The notes below the pieces were generated by a model. The model saw nothing but the letters and a program-made list of their open reading frames with translations, searched no databases and was not told where the DNA came from. From the NCBI GenBank assembly GCA_036443405.1, contig JAZFYD010000243.1, positions 3,056 to 67,055 on the forward strand: a stretch of 64,000 nucleotides of DNA. Reading direction: 5' to 3'. The DNA comes from JAZFYD01 sp036443405. GTDB lineage: Bacteria; Planctomycetota; PLA2. The position numbers and the translations under genes were made by a program. Shown piece by piece: positions 1 through 10,973 of this stretch (its first letter is position 1; each line of letters begins with the position of its first letter).

Positions 1-939
1 CAGATCGACGGACTCGAGCGGCTTTCTCAGGGTGCTCAGCGGCTTCATGGCGATCCGTGCGATCAGCGGCTGGCCGTTGCTCATTCCGCCCTCAAGGCCG
101 CCTGCACGGTTGGTCGGCCGACAAAGGAGACCGTCGCGATTCTGGCGAATCCGGTCGTGGACCTTGGAGCCACGGCGCGTCGCGGCGGAAAACCCGATGC
201 CGAACTCGACCCCCTTCATCGCGGGAATCGCCATCAGCGCCGCGGCCCACTGACCGTCGAGGCGGCGGTCCACCTGGACGTTGGAGCCAAGTCCGGGCGG
301 GACCCCCGTCGCGACGATTTCGATCAGCCCGCCGAGCGTGTCGCCGTCCTCGGCCGCGGCGTCCACCGCCGCGCGCGCCTTTTTGTCGCGGGCGGGGTCG
401 AGCGAGAAAAACGGCGAAGAGTCTCGCACGTTCGCCGAGAGTTTTCCAGGGCCCAACTTCGCTGAACCGAATTTCACGGGGCCGAGTCGTACGACGTGGC
501 CAAACACCTCGATACCGAACTCGGCGAGAAAGATCGCGGCGAGGGCGCCGACGCCGGTGCGCACCGCGGTCTCGCGCGCGGACGACCGCTCGAGCACGTC
601 ACGCGCGTCCGCATCGTGTCCGAACTTCAGCACGCCGGCGAGATCGGCATGGCCTGGACGCGGCCGGTTCACGGGCGGCAGCTTCGAAAGCGTCTTTGCT
701 TTGTTGGCGACACGTAGCGAGATCGGGTTGCCCGTCGTGACCCCCTTGCGAACGCCCGAGAGAAAGGTCGCGCGGTCCCTCTCCATCTTCTGCCGGACGG
801 ACCGGCCGTACCCGCCCTGGCGCCGGGCCATCAACCCATCGAGGCGCTGGCGATCGATCTTCAACCCGGCCGGAAGCCCGGTCACGATCGCGACAAGGGA
901 AGAACCGTGGGACTCGCCCGCCGTGACGTATTCCAACAC
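1..939 (-). CDS. aroC: Chorismate synthase, 3' end cut by window edge
   Basis: Catalyses the last shikimate-pathway step, EPSP to chorismate, using reduced FMN. The visible 313 residues carry the family signatures: GESHG at residues 8-12, NRPRPGHADL at 91-100, RSSARETAVRTG near 118-129, and NRAGGLEGGMSNG at 277-289. The family is usually 350-390 residues, so roughly 40-70 C-terminal residues lie outside the window. The start is inferred as GTG at 939 (then Leu-Glu-Tyr-Val-Thr-Ala-Gly-Glu-Ser), with TTG at 936 as an alternative. The next gene on the same strand ends at 1143, about 200 bp upstream. Confidence 0.93.
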   Translation of the reverse strand, partial: MLEYVTAGESHGSSLVAIVTGLPAGLKIDRQRLDGLMARRQGGYGRSVRQKMERDRATFLSGVRKGVTTGNPISLRVANKAKTLSKLPPVNRPRPGHADLAGVLKFGHDADARDVLERSSARETAVRTGVGALAAIFLAEFGIEVFGHVVRLGPVKFGSAKLGPGKLSANVRDSSPFFSLDPARDKKARAAVDAAAEDGDTLGGLIEIVATGVPPGLGSNVQVDRRLDGQWAAALMAIPAMKGVEFGIGFSAATRRGSKVHDRIRQNRDGLLCRPTNRAGGLEGGMSNGQPLIARIAMKPLSTLRKPLESVDL

Positions 940-1053
940 CGCGTCGTTGTAGCAACGGCGCCTATCGCTGTCACGGCTCCTGTGCGAGTGTCACGGCACA
1001 GACGCGCGCCAAGCGCCCGCTGAGCCCCTCAGACGTACGCCGGCAAGAGATAG

Positions 1054-1142
1054 CAGTGCGTTGGATGAGTGCTGGGCAGGAGAGACGGAGAGATCGGAGC
1101 CGAGATCAGCTTCGAGATCCGCTCTGCCCGTCCAACGGACTG
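1054..1142 (-). terminator. Imperfect stem-loop just past spoVR stop
   Basis: Directly after the spoVR stop codon, 1131-1142 pairs with 1054-1065 (11 of 12 positions), and an inner GGGCAG/CTGCCC pair lies at 1074-1079 and 1124-1129. There is no T-run after it, so it may act as a 3'-end stabiliser or a weak terminator. The rest of the 940-1142 gap shows nothing recognisable. Confidence 0.35.
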
Positions 1143-2629
<1,487 letters not shown>

Positions 2630-2633
<4 letters not shown>

Positions 2634-3733
2634 CGGCCCTTCCCCAGGAATGTGCGGATGGACTCCATGATCCCGTCCTTGTCCGGGATGTCGGACGTGA
2701 TCACCTCGGGGTCCCCGCCGAACGAGTTGTCGAGGTCGTTCTTGAATTGGCCCGAGCCGTAGGTCGAACGCACCTGTCCGTAACAGAACACGTTGACCTT
2801 CGGCAGGACACGGCCTTTCAAAAGCGCAAGGCAGCGCGCGGTGTCGCCGCCGGACCAGTTGTCGCCGTCGCTGAAGTGGAACGGGTAGATGTTCCACTCG
2901 TCCACCGGGTAGTCGCGTTCGATGATCGAATCGCACAGCTCGTAGGCCGAGGAGATCTTCGTGCCGCCGGACTCGCGCAGGTGGAAAAACGTGTGGTGGT
3001 CGACCTCTTTGGCCTCGGCGTCGTGCACGATGTATCGCGTCTCGATGTGCTGATACTGGCTCTTGAGCCAGGTGTCGATCCAGAACGCCTCGATGCGGAC
3101 GATCTCTTTCTGCTCGTCGCCCATCGACCCCGAGACATCCATCATGTAGATGATGACCGCGTTGCTCTGGGGGACGGTGCGCGGCTGCCAGGACCGGTAG
3201 CGCATGTCATCGCGGATCGGCACGATCCGGCCACCGCCTTTCCCGAAGTTGCCCAACGCGATCTCGCGTTTCAGAGCGCGCTTGAACGTGCGCTTCACGT
3301 GGCGAAGACTCTCGGGACCCACTCGGCGCAGCCCGCTGTATTTGCTGACCTCGGTACTGACCGCCTTCGCGCCCTTGGGCTCGATGTTGGGCAGTTCGAG
3401 TTCCTCGCCCAGGATGCGCGCGAGCTCCTCGAGGGTGACCTCGACTTCCAATTCGTGCTCGCCCGCGCCCTCGCCGGCTTCGCCCTGGCCTTGCTGTTGC
3501 TCCGCCGGCACGGGCTCGCCGGGGTCGCCTTCGCCCTGACCGACGCCGCTCTGGTCCTGGTTTCCGAACATGAAGCGCGGGAGGCGAACCGACGGAAGCG
3601 GGATCGTGACCTTTTTCGCGCCGTGGTGCGCGATCATCGATCCGTTCGCGATGTGCTTCTTCAGGTCGCGGCGGATCGCGCCACGCACGATCTGCTTGAA
3701 GCGGGTGTGGTCGAGTTCGATCCGGTTTACCAC
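2630..3733 (-). CDS. yeaH: YeaH/DUF444 family protein with von Willebrand A-like fold
   Basis: A 367-residue DUF444 (YeaH/YhbH) protein. The N-terminal part is basic, followed by a Gln/Gly/Glu-rich linker around residues 60-95. The C-terminal half holds a vWA-like MIDAS motif, MMDVSGSMGD, and the family stretch FHFSDGDNWSGGD. In other bacteria the gene sits between prkA and spoVR, and YeaH works with the PrkA/YeaG kinase in nutrient and stress responses. Here it starts 12 bp after prkA and overlaps spoVR by 4 nt, so translational coupling is likely. Confidence 0.93.
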
Positions 3734-3745
3734 GATGGCCCTACG

Positions 3746-5800
3746 CTACGACTTGTCCTGCTGTTTCACATCGCCACGCGCGAAGATGCTGGCCACGAAG
3801 TTGAGCGCGTCGGTCGCCGACTCCTCGTTGTAGCCGTAGTTCTTCACCAGGCGTGACTTGATGACGTCGATTTTCTCCTGCGTCTCGCGATCGACTACGG
3901 TGCTGACGAGGCTCGTGAGCTTGATCGAGTCCTTTTGGTCCTCGAACAGCTTCTTCTCGAGCGCGCGCTGCAGGCGCGGGTTTGCGCGGTAGTCGAACTT
4001 CTTGCCCTCGATCGCGAGCGCGCCGATGTAGTTCATGATCTCCCGGCGGAAGTCGTCCTTGGCGGACTCGCGCACGTCGATCTTCTCCTCGATCGACCGC
4101 ATGAGCCGCTCGTCGGGCTCCTCCTCCTGGCCGGTGTACGGGTTGGTGACCCGCTCTTTTTGGGTGTACGCCTTCACGTTGTCGATGTAGTTCGCGCAGA
4201 GGCGCCCGATCTGCTCCTCGTCGGCGCTGATCGCACGCTGCACCTCGTTCTTCACGATCTCCGCGTACTCGTCCTTTACAACGGCGAGCAAGTCGCGGTA
4301 GTGCTTGCGCGTTTCCTCGAGCGTGATGAGCGAGTGGTGGTTCAGCCCCTCCTCGAGTTCGTTCAGCACCATGAACGGGTTGACGCACGTCTCCGAGTAG
4401 CTGCGGACGAGCGCGTTGCTGATCTTGTCCTGGATGTAACGCGGCGAAATGCCGTCCATCCCCTCGCGCGCGTTCTCCTCGCGCAACTCCTTGATGTTCT
4501 CCTCGGTGTAGCGCTCCAACGACTTGCCGTTGTAGAGCTTGAGTTTGTCCATCAGGGACAGATCGCCCTTTTGGGAGATGCCGAGGCGCGTGAGCACCGC
4601 CCACATCGCGGCGATCTCGACGGTGTGCGGCGCAATGTGCTTCGCGACGCTCTCCTGAGTGAAGTCCTTCTGGTAGATCTGGATTTCGTTGTTGAGCCGC
4701 AGGTTGTAGGGCACGTCGATCTTGACCGTGCGGTCGCGGAACGCCTCCATCAGCTCGTTGTTCATGAGCTTTCTGTACTCGGGCTCGTTCGTGTGCCCGA
4801 TGATCACCTCGTCGATGTATGTTTGCGCGAACTTCTTCGGCTTGATGCTGTGCTCCTGCGAGGCGCCCAGCAGGTCGTAGAGGAATGCGACATCCAACTT
4901 GAGGACCTCGATGAATTCGAGCACGCCGCGGTTCGCGACGTTGAATTCTCCGTCGAAGTTGAAAGCGCGCGGGTCGGAGTCGCTTCCGTACTCGGCGAGC
5001 TTTCTGTAGTTGACGTCGCCGGTCAGCTCCGTTGAGTCCTGGTTCTTTTCGTCCTTCGGCTGGAATGTGCCAATGCCGACGCGGTCCTTCTCCGACAATG
5101 CGATGCGGCGTACCACGATGTGGTCGAGGACCTTGGACAGGTTGCCGTCGTACTGCGTCATCAACTGATCGAAGTAGTACCGGCTGACAGGACTCGGTTC
5201 GCCCTCGACACGGAGCTTGTATTCGCGGTCCCACGACGCGTTGATGCGCTCGATGATCTGTTCGCGCGCGGCGTGCGGCAGAAGCAACAACGGCTCCTCG
5301 TGCATCGGCGACGGGACGAGGACCTCTTCGCCGTCCTCGTCGATACGCCAACTGAAGGTGTACAGCGCGCCGTCGTCGGTGCGGCTGTACTCCTCGAGGC
5401 CCTTCTTGATGAGGCGGACGATCGTCGACTTGGACGAACCGACCGGTCCGTGCAGCAAGAGCACGCGCCGCTCGGAGCCGTATCCATGCGCGGCCGCCTT
5501 GAAGTGGTCGACCAGCGTTGCCAGAGACTTCTCGAGACCGAAGATCGCGTCCTTGCCCTTCCCCAGCGGGTCGGAGAAAAACGTGTAACGCGACATCTTC
5601 TCCTTGGCACTCGTGCCCACGTCGCTGCCGTGCGAGAGGATCATGTCGAAAAGCCGCTGGTGCGCGTTGCGCAACACGGCGGGTCTCTCGATGATCAGAT
5701 CGAGGTACTGGCCGAAGGTGCCCGTCCAGTTCAACTCCCGAAACATCTCGGGATCGCTGGCGGACTGAATGGCATCGATAATCTCGGATTTGGAAACCAT
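3746..5800 (-). CDS. prkA: PrkA-family serine protein kinase
   Basis: A 684-residue PrkA/YeaG protein with an N-terminal AAA-type ATPase module and a C-terminal kinase-like domain. The Walker A motif GPVGSSKS is at residues 118-125. The family is usually about 630-650 residues, so this one is slightly long. The start is taken as ATG at 5800 (MVSKSE), with a GAGG ribosome-binding site 8-12 nt upstream; an in-frame GTG at 5812 is less likely. First gene of prkA-yeaH-spoVR. By family knowledge it is a cytoplasmic kinase active in stationary phase or sporulation; its substrate here is unknown. Confidence 0.93.
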   Translation of the reverse strand: MVSKSEIIDAIQSASDPEMFRELNWTGTFGQYLDLIIERPAVLRNAHQRLFDMILSHGSDVGTSAKEKMSRYTFFSDPLGKGKDAIFGLEKSLATLVDHFKAAAHGYGSERRVLLLHGPVGSSKSTIVRLIKKGLEEYSRTDDGALYTFSWRIDEDGEEVLVPSPMHEEPLLLLPHAAREQIIERINASWDREYKLRVEGEPSPVSRYYFDQLMTQYDGNLSKVLDHIVVRRIALSEKDRVGIGTFQPKDEKNQDSTELTGDVNYRKLAEYGSDSDPRAFNFDGEFNVANRGVLEFIEVLKLDVAFLYDLLGASQEHSIKPKKFAQTYIDEVIIGHTNEPEYRKLMNNELMEAFRDRTVKIDVPYNLRLNNEIQIYQKDFTQESVAKHIAPHTVEIAAMWAVLTRLGISQKGDLSLMDKLKLYNGKSLERYTEENIKELREENAREGMDGISPRYIQDKISNALVRSYSETCVNPFMVLNELEEGLNHHSLITLEETRKHYRDLLAVVKDEYAEIVKNEVQRAISADEEQIGRLCANYIDNVKAYTQKERVTNPYTGQEEEPDERLMRSIEEKIDVRESAKDDFRREIMNYIGALAIEGKKFDYRANPRLQRALEKKLFEDQKDSIKLTSLVSTVVDRETQEKIDVIKSRLVKNYGYNEESATDALNFVASIFARGDVKQQDKS

Positions 5801-5822
5801 AGGGGGCCTCACATCTTTATTT

Positions 5823-5881
5823 GCCCAACGGCTTACCCCGTTGGAGCCACTTCTTGCTCAACGGCTTACGCCGCTAGAGGC
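5823..5881. repeat. Two copies of the GCCCAACGGCT palindromic repeat
   Basis: Copy one is 5823-5848 and copy two, more diverged, is 5856-5881. Both match the window-wide core CCAACGGCGTCAGCCGTTGG on its palindromic scaffold. They lie just upstream of prkA, in the 5801-6167 gap. That gap also holds a 7-bp stem-loop (AGACCGT 6042-6048 with ACGGTCT 6061-6067) but no gene, and no confident promoter. Confidence 0.85.
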
Positions 5882-6167
5882 TTCACGTGATCCCACGAAA
5901 AAACACCGGTCGGGTCGCTTGCGCGCCCACCCCGGCGTTTCCGCAGGTCGCTTGTTCTGAAAAGGATCCGGGCGGACCGGTGAACCGGCCCCCCGCTACC
6001 TCGAAGATAGCACAAATTGGTACTCGCAAAGGGGTTAGGTCAGACCGTACTCCCCAGAGCACGGTCTCCGATCAGTTTGCCAAACGCGTTTGTTCACACG
6101 TCCTTGATACGAATTCCATCGGCCCGATTGCCGTGCTTCGCCAGTCCGGGCCGGCGACAATTCTCCA

Positions 6168-7475
6168 CTACCGCCCCGGAGTGACGACCTGGCCGCCGGA
6201 GTCTTCGGCCAGCGTGCGCAGCCAAGGGGTGCCTTTTCGGCCGAGCGCCACGAGATGAACGGTCGCGCGATCCAACGGCAGCATGTCGAATTGCCGGCGC
6301 ACGTGGCGTTGCGGCATCGACTTCGACGTCTCGTGACCGTCGGTGACCAAGAAGAGCTCGCCGGACATTTTCGGCTCTTTCGAGAGAGCCTCCTTGAGCA
6401 TGGCGAGCCCACTCACGATGGACCGCGTCACGTCGGTCTGTTCCCCCGCCGGGAGATCGTTGATCCAGCGCTCCGCTTTCGCCTTCTGCCTTATCGTCGC
6501 GGGCTCGAGCGTCTTGGGCCCGCTGAAAAAGAACATCCGTTGATCGAAACACAGGACGTTGAACTTCACGTCCGTGGATAGCCCGAACAACGCCCTTTTG
6601 AATTCCTGGAAGTGGAGAGAGCGTTTGCCGTCGCGCATGCTGCTCGACATGTCGATCACGAACACGACACGTTTGGCGCGGATCGGAATGCCGTAGAGCC
6701 GCGGCACAACACCACGAATCGGCCCCTCGTAGATCTTCACCTTGCGCGTGCTGTCCGCGACCGTCTTCGTCTCCTGGTTCGGATCGTTCTGCTCTCCGGC
6801 GGCTTTCTCCGCGGCCTTGGCGAGAAACTCGATCCACTTTTCCGAGTTGAGTCCGAACGCACGGCCGGTGAGCCGTTCCAGCGCCTCCGCCGCGCGCGCC
6901 CGCACACCGGGGTGTTTGTCACTGAGCGCCTTCACCAGCGGCAACCGGGCGTTTCGACGCGCGCCCGCCAACAACAGCTCGATCATGCCGGCCCGCATGC
7001 GCCACGACGCGTCCTCGGTGAGCGTGCGAACAATCGCCCGTTGCAATCGCGGATCCGCATGATCGCGCACGATTTCCGAGATCCGTTGCTGCACCGCGGA
7101 ATGGGGATCGAGCACGCCGACCACCAACCGGTCCAGCGCCCGATCCGTGCGCAGCATCAAAAGGAGGTCGAAGGCGGCGAGCCGCACGTTCGTGACCGGT
7201 TCGTTCTTCAGCCCTCTGGCGACACTCGAAGCCGCCTTGTTACGCGACTTGTCGTCGGCCTCCGCCACGAGACGGCCGGCATCCTGCAGCGCGCCCACCC
7301 GCACCGCGGGGTCTTTCTTGCGAAACGCCCGGGAGCACTCCTCGACCAGGCCCGCGTGCGCGTTGCCCGCCAGGAGCCCGATCACGCACCACACCGGGAG
7401 CCGGGCGGCAAACTGCGGCCATCGGGCCGCGGAAGAGGTCGGATCCGAGGAAGACAACGACGAAGGGACAGGCAT
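6168..7475 (-). CDS. Secreted HEAT-repeat protein with von Willebrand factor A domain
   Basis: A 435-residue protein, apparently exported: a hydrophobic stretch at residues 28-41 ends in AHA, a good signal peptidase site. Residues 45-205 form HEAT-like helical repeats (for example HPGVRARAAEALERLTG). A linker of about 40 residues follows, then a vWA domain from about residue 265 with the MIDAS motif DMSSS at 275-279 and LFLVTDGHET later. Such proteins usually act in protein-protein contacts outside the cytoplasm; no specific role can be assigned. It starts 11 bp after a second HEAT-repeat gene, so the two probably form an operon. Confidence 0.85.
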   Translation of the reverse strand: MPVPSSLSSSDPTSSAARWPQFAARLPVWCVIGLLAGNAHAGLVEECSRAFRKKDPAVRVGALQDAGRLVAEADDKSRNKAASSVARGLKNEPVTNVRLAAFDLLLMLRTDRALDRLVVGVLDPHSAVQQRISEIVRDHADPRLQRAIVRTLTEDASWRMRAGMIELLLAGARRNARLPLVKALSDKHPGVRARAAEALERLTGRAFGLNSEKWIEFLAKAAEKAAGEQNDPNQETKTVADSTRKVKIYEGPIRGVVPRLYGIPIRAKRVVFVIDMSSSMRDGKRSLHFQEFKRALFGLSTDVKFNVLCFDQRMFFFSGPKTLEPATIRQKAKAERWINDLPAGEQTDVTRSIVSGLAMLKEALSKEPKMSGELFLVTDGHETSKSMPQRHVRRQFDMLPLDRATVHLVALGRKGTPWLRTLAEDSGGQVVTPGR

Positions 7476-7486
7476 GCCTGCCTTAT

Positions 7487-8968
7487 TTAACGTTGCACGT
7501 GTCGGTTCAGGATACTTTCAAATTGGCGGCGCTGAATTCGCTGCTGACCGTCCGTCAGGGGCCCCAGCATTTCGAGGCCTTTTTCCGCGGCCTTGACCGT
7601 TCCGATGCGCTCCAGCGCTTTCAAGCCGGTCATCCGTTCGTTGTTGCGCGCGGCTTTTTCGATGAACCGGGTCAGGGCGTCGATGGACTCCTCCCGTCCG
7701 CGGCGTCCGAGCGCACCGGCGGCGGCACGGCGCACACTAACGTCGGCGTCGACGAGCCCCTTGTGCGCCGTCGTGACCGCCGCTTCGTTGAGTCGCGGCT
7801 GACTGCGCAGCGCGAACATCAGACTTCGGCGCCCGTCCGCGGGCAGCGAGTCCCAACTCTTGGTGAACACGGCGAGCGACTTTGGATCCGAAACCCGTCC
7901 GATCTCGCGGAGCGCGCTCTTCGCCAGCGGGCCGCCGCCTTGACCAAGTGCCAGGAGGCGTTCCGCCGACTCCTCTCCTCCGATCTTTGCGAGAGCTCCG
8001 AGCGCGTTCCGCTGCACGCGCGGATCGGTTTCGGTTTCCAGGACATTCCAGAGCACGCGAGCGTGTTTGGGATTCCGCGAGTTGCCGAGGATCGCGACGA
8101 GCGACGCCAGCTTTCGTTTGTCCGTCGTCTCCCGCATCTCTCTGGCGGCGTCGTTGATGATCGAGGGAATACGCGTCTTCTTGAGGTGTTCCTCGATCGC
8201 CGCCCGCGTCTCCGGCCGCAGCGTGTCCGACAACTTCGCATAGAGCGCCTCGCTGGCTTCCAAACCGCCGATGCGGGAGATCGTCTGCACGATCTCCTTC
8301 TCGTCGTCCAGGCCGATTCCGATGCTGTCCACGAGTTTCGGCAAGACGGACGCAACCTTGATGGAACCGAGCGCGTCGAGAACGCCCATGCGCGTGTACG
8401 ACCTCTTCGGGTGGTCGTGCAGCAGTTTGATCAGCCGTTCGGCGATCTTCTCGTGGCCGTGGATCGCGCCCAACGCCATGCCGGCGTAACGCCTGGATGT
8501 CGCCGGCTCCATCTCCTGCAACATCACGAAGAGCTTGTCGATCACCGCCGGATGAACGCGGTAGCCGAGCTTGCGCAGGATGCTCTTGAGCTCGAGCGCC
8601 ATCGGCCAGCTCTTGTTCACGTTTTTGGGATCAGCAATCAACTCGATCAGTTCGAGCACGCGTTTGGAGAGTTCGTCCGCGTTCGAGAGATCCCCCTCGG
8701 GCGTGCGCGCGGGCAATCCCGTTCTCGGATCCAGTGTTTGATACGCCAGGCGGTCGGACTGCGGCCGCCGCTTCGCCACGGTGTTCGACGATCCGGCGGT
8801 CCCCGTCGTCGAGCGCTCGCGGCGCTTACGTGCCACCGCGTCGCGGTCCGCTCGATCGAATGCATCGCCGTCGCCGTCGCCGTCCAGGATCTGCGTCAGG
8901 AGCACCGCCGTCAGGGCAATCCCCGTGACGACGCCCAAGAGCGGGAGGAGTTTCGATCGTTTCGGCAT
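7487..8968 (-). CDS. Membrane-anchored HEAT-repeat protein
   Basis: A 493-residue protein. The N-terminus (MPKRSKLLPLLGVVTGIALT) is a short basic segment plus one hydrophobic helix, so it is a signal anchor. An Asp/Arg-rich linker follows, then about 400 residues of HEAT repeats (for example RVQRNALGALAKIGGEESAE and DVSVRRAAAGALGRRGREES). The start is ATG 8968; the longer open frame upstream runs into the repeat region and is not favoured. First gene of a two-gene unit with the vWA/HEAT protein. Function unknown; probably a scaffold on the outer face of the membrane. Confidence 0.8.
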   Translation of the reverse strand: MPKRSKLLPLLGVVTGIALTAVLLTQILDGDGDGDAFDRADRDAVARKRRERSTTGTAGSSNTVAKRRPQSDRLAYQTLDPRTGLPARTPEGDLSNADELSKRVLELIELIADPKNVNKSWPMALELKSILRKLGYRVHPAVIDKLFVMLQEMEPATSRRYAGMALGAIHGHEKIAERLIKLLHDHPKRSYTRMGVLDALGSIKVASVLPKLVDSIGIGLDDEKEIVQTISRIGGLEASEALYAKLSDTLRPETRAAIEEHLKKTRIPSIINDAAREMRETTDKRKLASLVAILGNSRNPKHARVLWNVLETETDPRVQRNALGALAKIGGEESAERLLALGQGGGPLAKSALREIGRVSDPKSLAVFTKSWDSLPADGRRSLMFALRSQPRLNEAAVTTAHKGLVDADVSVRRAAAGALGRRGREESIDALTRFIEKAARNNERMTGLKALERIGTVKAAEKGLEMLGPLTDGQQRIQRRQFESILNRHVQR

Positions 8969-9036
8969 TCCTGTGGCGCGGCGTTCGGCGCCGCATCGGT
9001 CCTGGCCCAACCATTTGCGACTCAGCAATCATCATC

Positions 9037-9061
9037 GCCCCAACGGCGCCAGCCATTGGGC
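9037..9061. repeat. Palindromic repeat copy, diverged
   Basis: Reads CCAACGGCGCCAGCCATTGG at its centre, three changes from the window consensus. It lies about 70 bp upstream of the HEAT-repeat gene start. Confidence 0.8.
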
Positions 9062-9107
9062 GAAAAACCAAGAGCACTGAGTCCATCTCAAACTGCTCGA
9101 ACGCACT

Positions 9108-9162
9108 GGCTCCAACGGCGTCAGCCGTTGGGCAAACAACACCGCGGCGTCAGCCGTTGGGC
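9108..9162. repeat. Compound palindromic repeat: full copy plus truncated copy
   Basis: A full copy at 9108-9133 contains the exact core CCAACGGCGTCAGCCGTTGG. After an 11-bp spacer (AAACAACACC-type) comes a truncated copy, 9144-9162. The same full-spacer-truncated arrangement recurs at 31367-31421 and, more diverged, at 13869-13918. The truncated copy contains the stop codon of the amidotransferase-like gene ending at 9150. Confidence 0.9.
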
Positions 9163-9944
9163 AAACTACACTGGCGGGAATTGGACGCCACAGACCCCCG
9201 TGCGACTTCCGCCGCTTTGACAAATGCATCAAAAACCGCGCGGCTGGCGGAATCTCCGGCCTGCGCCGAGATCTCGGGATGCCATTGGAGCGCGATGCAG
9301 AACGACGCGGCCGGGTCCTCGATCGACTCGATGAGGCCGTCCGTGACGGTCCGCGACGAAACGACCAGGCCTTCGCCCAACAACCGGCAGGCCTGGTGGT
9401 GAAACGAGTTCACCTCGAGCGGGCCGGCGCCGACGATGTCCGCGAGGCGGGTGTCCGGCGCCACATCGACGGTGTGCCAGGTCCGATCGCCCAGCGTCTT
9501 TTGTACGTGCGCCACGGTGGAGTCCGTTTGGCTGACGAGATCCTGATAGATGTCCCCGCCGAACGCGACGTTCAGGATCTGGATTCCGCGGCAGACCCCC
9601 AACATCGGCAAGTCGCACTCCCGGGCGGCCCGGGCCAGTTCGATCTCGAAGAGGTCCCGCCGTTCGTCCACCAAATCGACGCTCGCGTGGGGCTCCTCGC
9701 CGAAGAGCTGGGCCTTGGGATCGTCCCCGCCGCTCAGCAGCAGACCGTCGCAAAGCTCCACGTATTCCGCAGCCCGCGAAGGATCCTCGACGGTCGGCAG
9801 AATGACCGGCAGCGCGCCGGCCGCCTCCAGAACCTCGGTGTAGGCGCGCAAAAGCGTCTCGGCCTCGCGCAGCGCTTTGGAGCCCTGCATGAGGACGGTG
9901 CGGGCCGTGACACCCACGACGGGCCGTTTCCTGTCGGCGACCAT
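9150..9944 (-). CDS. Class I glutamine amidotransferase-like (PuuD/peptidase C26) hydrolase
   Basis: A 264-residue protein of the gamma-glutamyl-gamma-aminobutyrate hydrolase/peptidase C26 type. The catalytic triad is visible: nucleophile Cys118 in LGVCRGIQ, His222 and Glu224 in LQWHPE; SGGDD at 71-75 is also family-typical. Family members cleave gamma-glutamyl amide bonds; the substrate here is unknown. Start ATG 9944. The last five residues (SLPNG) and the TGA come from the truncated palindromic repeat, suggesting the original 3' end was replaced by the repeat. Divergent from a GHMP kinase gene only 27 bp away. Confidence 0.85.
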   Translation of the reverse strand: MVADRKRPVVGVTARTVLMQGSKALREAETLLRAYTEVLEAAGALPVILPTVEDPSRAAEYVELCDGLLLSGGDDPKAQLFGEEPHASVDLVDERRDLFEIELARAARECDLPMLGVCRGIQILNVAFGGDIYQDLVSQTDSTVAHVQKTLGDRTWHTVDVAPDTRLADIVGAGPLEVNSFHHQACRLLGEGLVVSSRTVTDGLIESIEDPAASFCIALQWHPEISAQAGDSASRAVFDAFVKAAEVARGSVASNSRQCSLPNG

Positions 9945-9971
9945 GTACAAAGTATCGGTGGAAACCCCGAC

Positions 9972-10961
9972 ATGCGCACGATCAAGGCGAACGCCGCGAC
10001 CCGAGTCGATCTCGCCGGAGGGACGGTGGACATCTGGCCGGTCTGCCATCTCTTGGACGAACCGGCGCACACCGTCAACGCCGCCGTGAACCTGCGCGCG
10101 CACGTCGTGGTGTCGGAAACCGAAGACGGCCTCGTCACGATCGACCCCGGTTTCGACGATGTGGTGGTCTATCCCGTCGGGGAGTTGAAACACGACCGCC
10201 TTGGGCTGGTCACGCGGCTGGTCCAGCACTTCGGCGCCCATGAAGGCCTCTCGATTCGTTTGAAGACCGAGGCGCCGCCCAAGTCGGGGCTGGGCGGATC
10301 GAGCGCGCTGTCGGTCGCGCTGGGCGGAGCGTTGTCGCGCCTTCGCGGCGGGCTGCCGAGCGCCACGGTGTTCATCCGCATGCTGCAAAACGTCGAAACG
10401 CGGCTCCTGGGCACCTCGACCGGGTATCAGGACTACGTGCCCGCCGTCGGCGGCGGCGTTCACACCATCGTCGCCCATCCCGAAGATCTCGAACTGCACA
10501 GTGAAGAGGGCGCCGTCGAATTCCTCGAGGACAAACTGCATCTGATCGACACCGCGATCCCCCACCACAGCGGCATGAACAACTGGCAGGCAGTCCGGGC
10601 GTTTCTTGATGGAGACGCCGACGTCATCGCCCGTTTCAACGGAATCAACGCCGCGGCCATCGCGATGCGCGACGCTGTGCGCGCGCGGGACATGGACGCG
10701 GTCGCGGCCGCGCTCGACGCGGAGTGGCGCCACCGCCGGAAACTCTCCCCCGTGGTCAGCAACGAAAAGATCGAGAGCATCGTCGCGGCGGTCAAACGTG
10801 CGGGCGCCACGGCCGCGAAGGTGTGTGGCGCGGGCGGCGGAGGTTGCCTCGTCGCCGTCGGCGGCGAGAGCGAAGCGGTTTACGCGGCAGCCGAGTCGGC
10901 CGGTGGAAGTCGAATCGAGTTTCGCCTCGACCGCCGCGCGCTCGAAGTCGAGGAGGCCTAG
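9972..10961 (+). CDS. GHMP-family sugar kinase
   Basis: A 329-residue GHMP kinase. The ATP-binding motif PPKSGLGGSSAL is at residues 102-113, an N-terminal substrate motif is at 10-19 (TRVDLAGGTV), and the C-terminal glycine motif is KVCGAGGGGCLVAVG. The N-terminus resembles heptose- or sugar-kinase branches (HddA/galactokinase-like) rather than mevalonate kinase, but the substrate cannot be fixed from sequence. Start ATG 9972, with a GGTGGA sequence upstream. Only 27 bp separate it from the divergent amidotransferase-like gene. Confidence 0.85.
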   Translation: MRTIKANAATRVDLAGGTVDIWPVCHLLDEPAHTVNAAVNLRAHVVVSETEDGLVTIDPGFDDVVVYPVGELKHDRLGLVTRLVQHFGAHEGLSIRLKTEAPPKSGLGGSSALSVALGGALSRLRGGLPSATVFIRMLQNVETRLLGTSTGYQDYVPAVGGGVHTIVAHPEDLELHSEEGAVEFLEDKLHLIDTAIPHHSGMNNWQAVRAFLDGDADVIARFNGINAAAIAMRDAVRARDMDAVAAALDAEWRHRRKLSPVVSNEKIESIVAAVKRAGATAAKVCGAGGGGCLVAVGGESEAVYAAAESAGGSRIEFRLDRRALEVEEA

Positions 10962-10973
10962 CGACGCCCAGCG

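Noticed and set aside
3741..5351. 536-codon minus-strand frame overlapping prkA
   Set aside because: Arg-rich shadow in another frame of the intact prkA gene.
9279..9971. N-terminal extension of the GHMP kinase frame
   Set aside because: The extension is antisense to the amidotransferase-like gene; the ATG at 9972 fits the family start.
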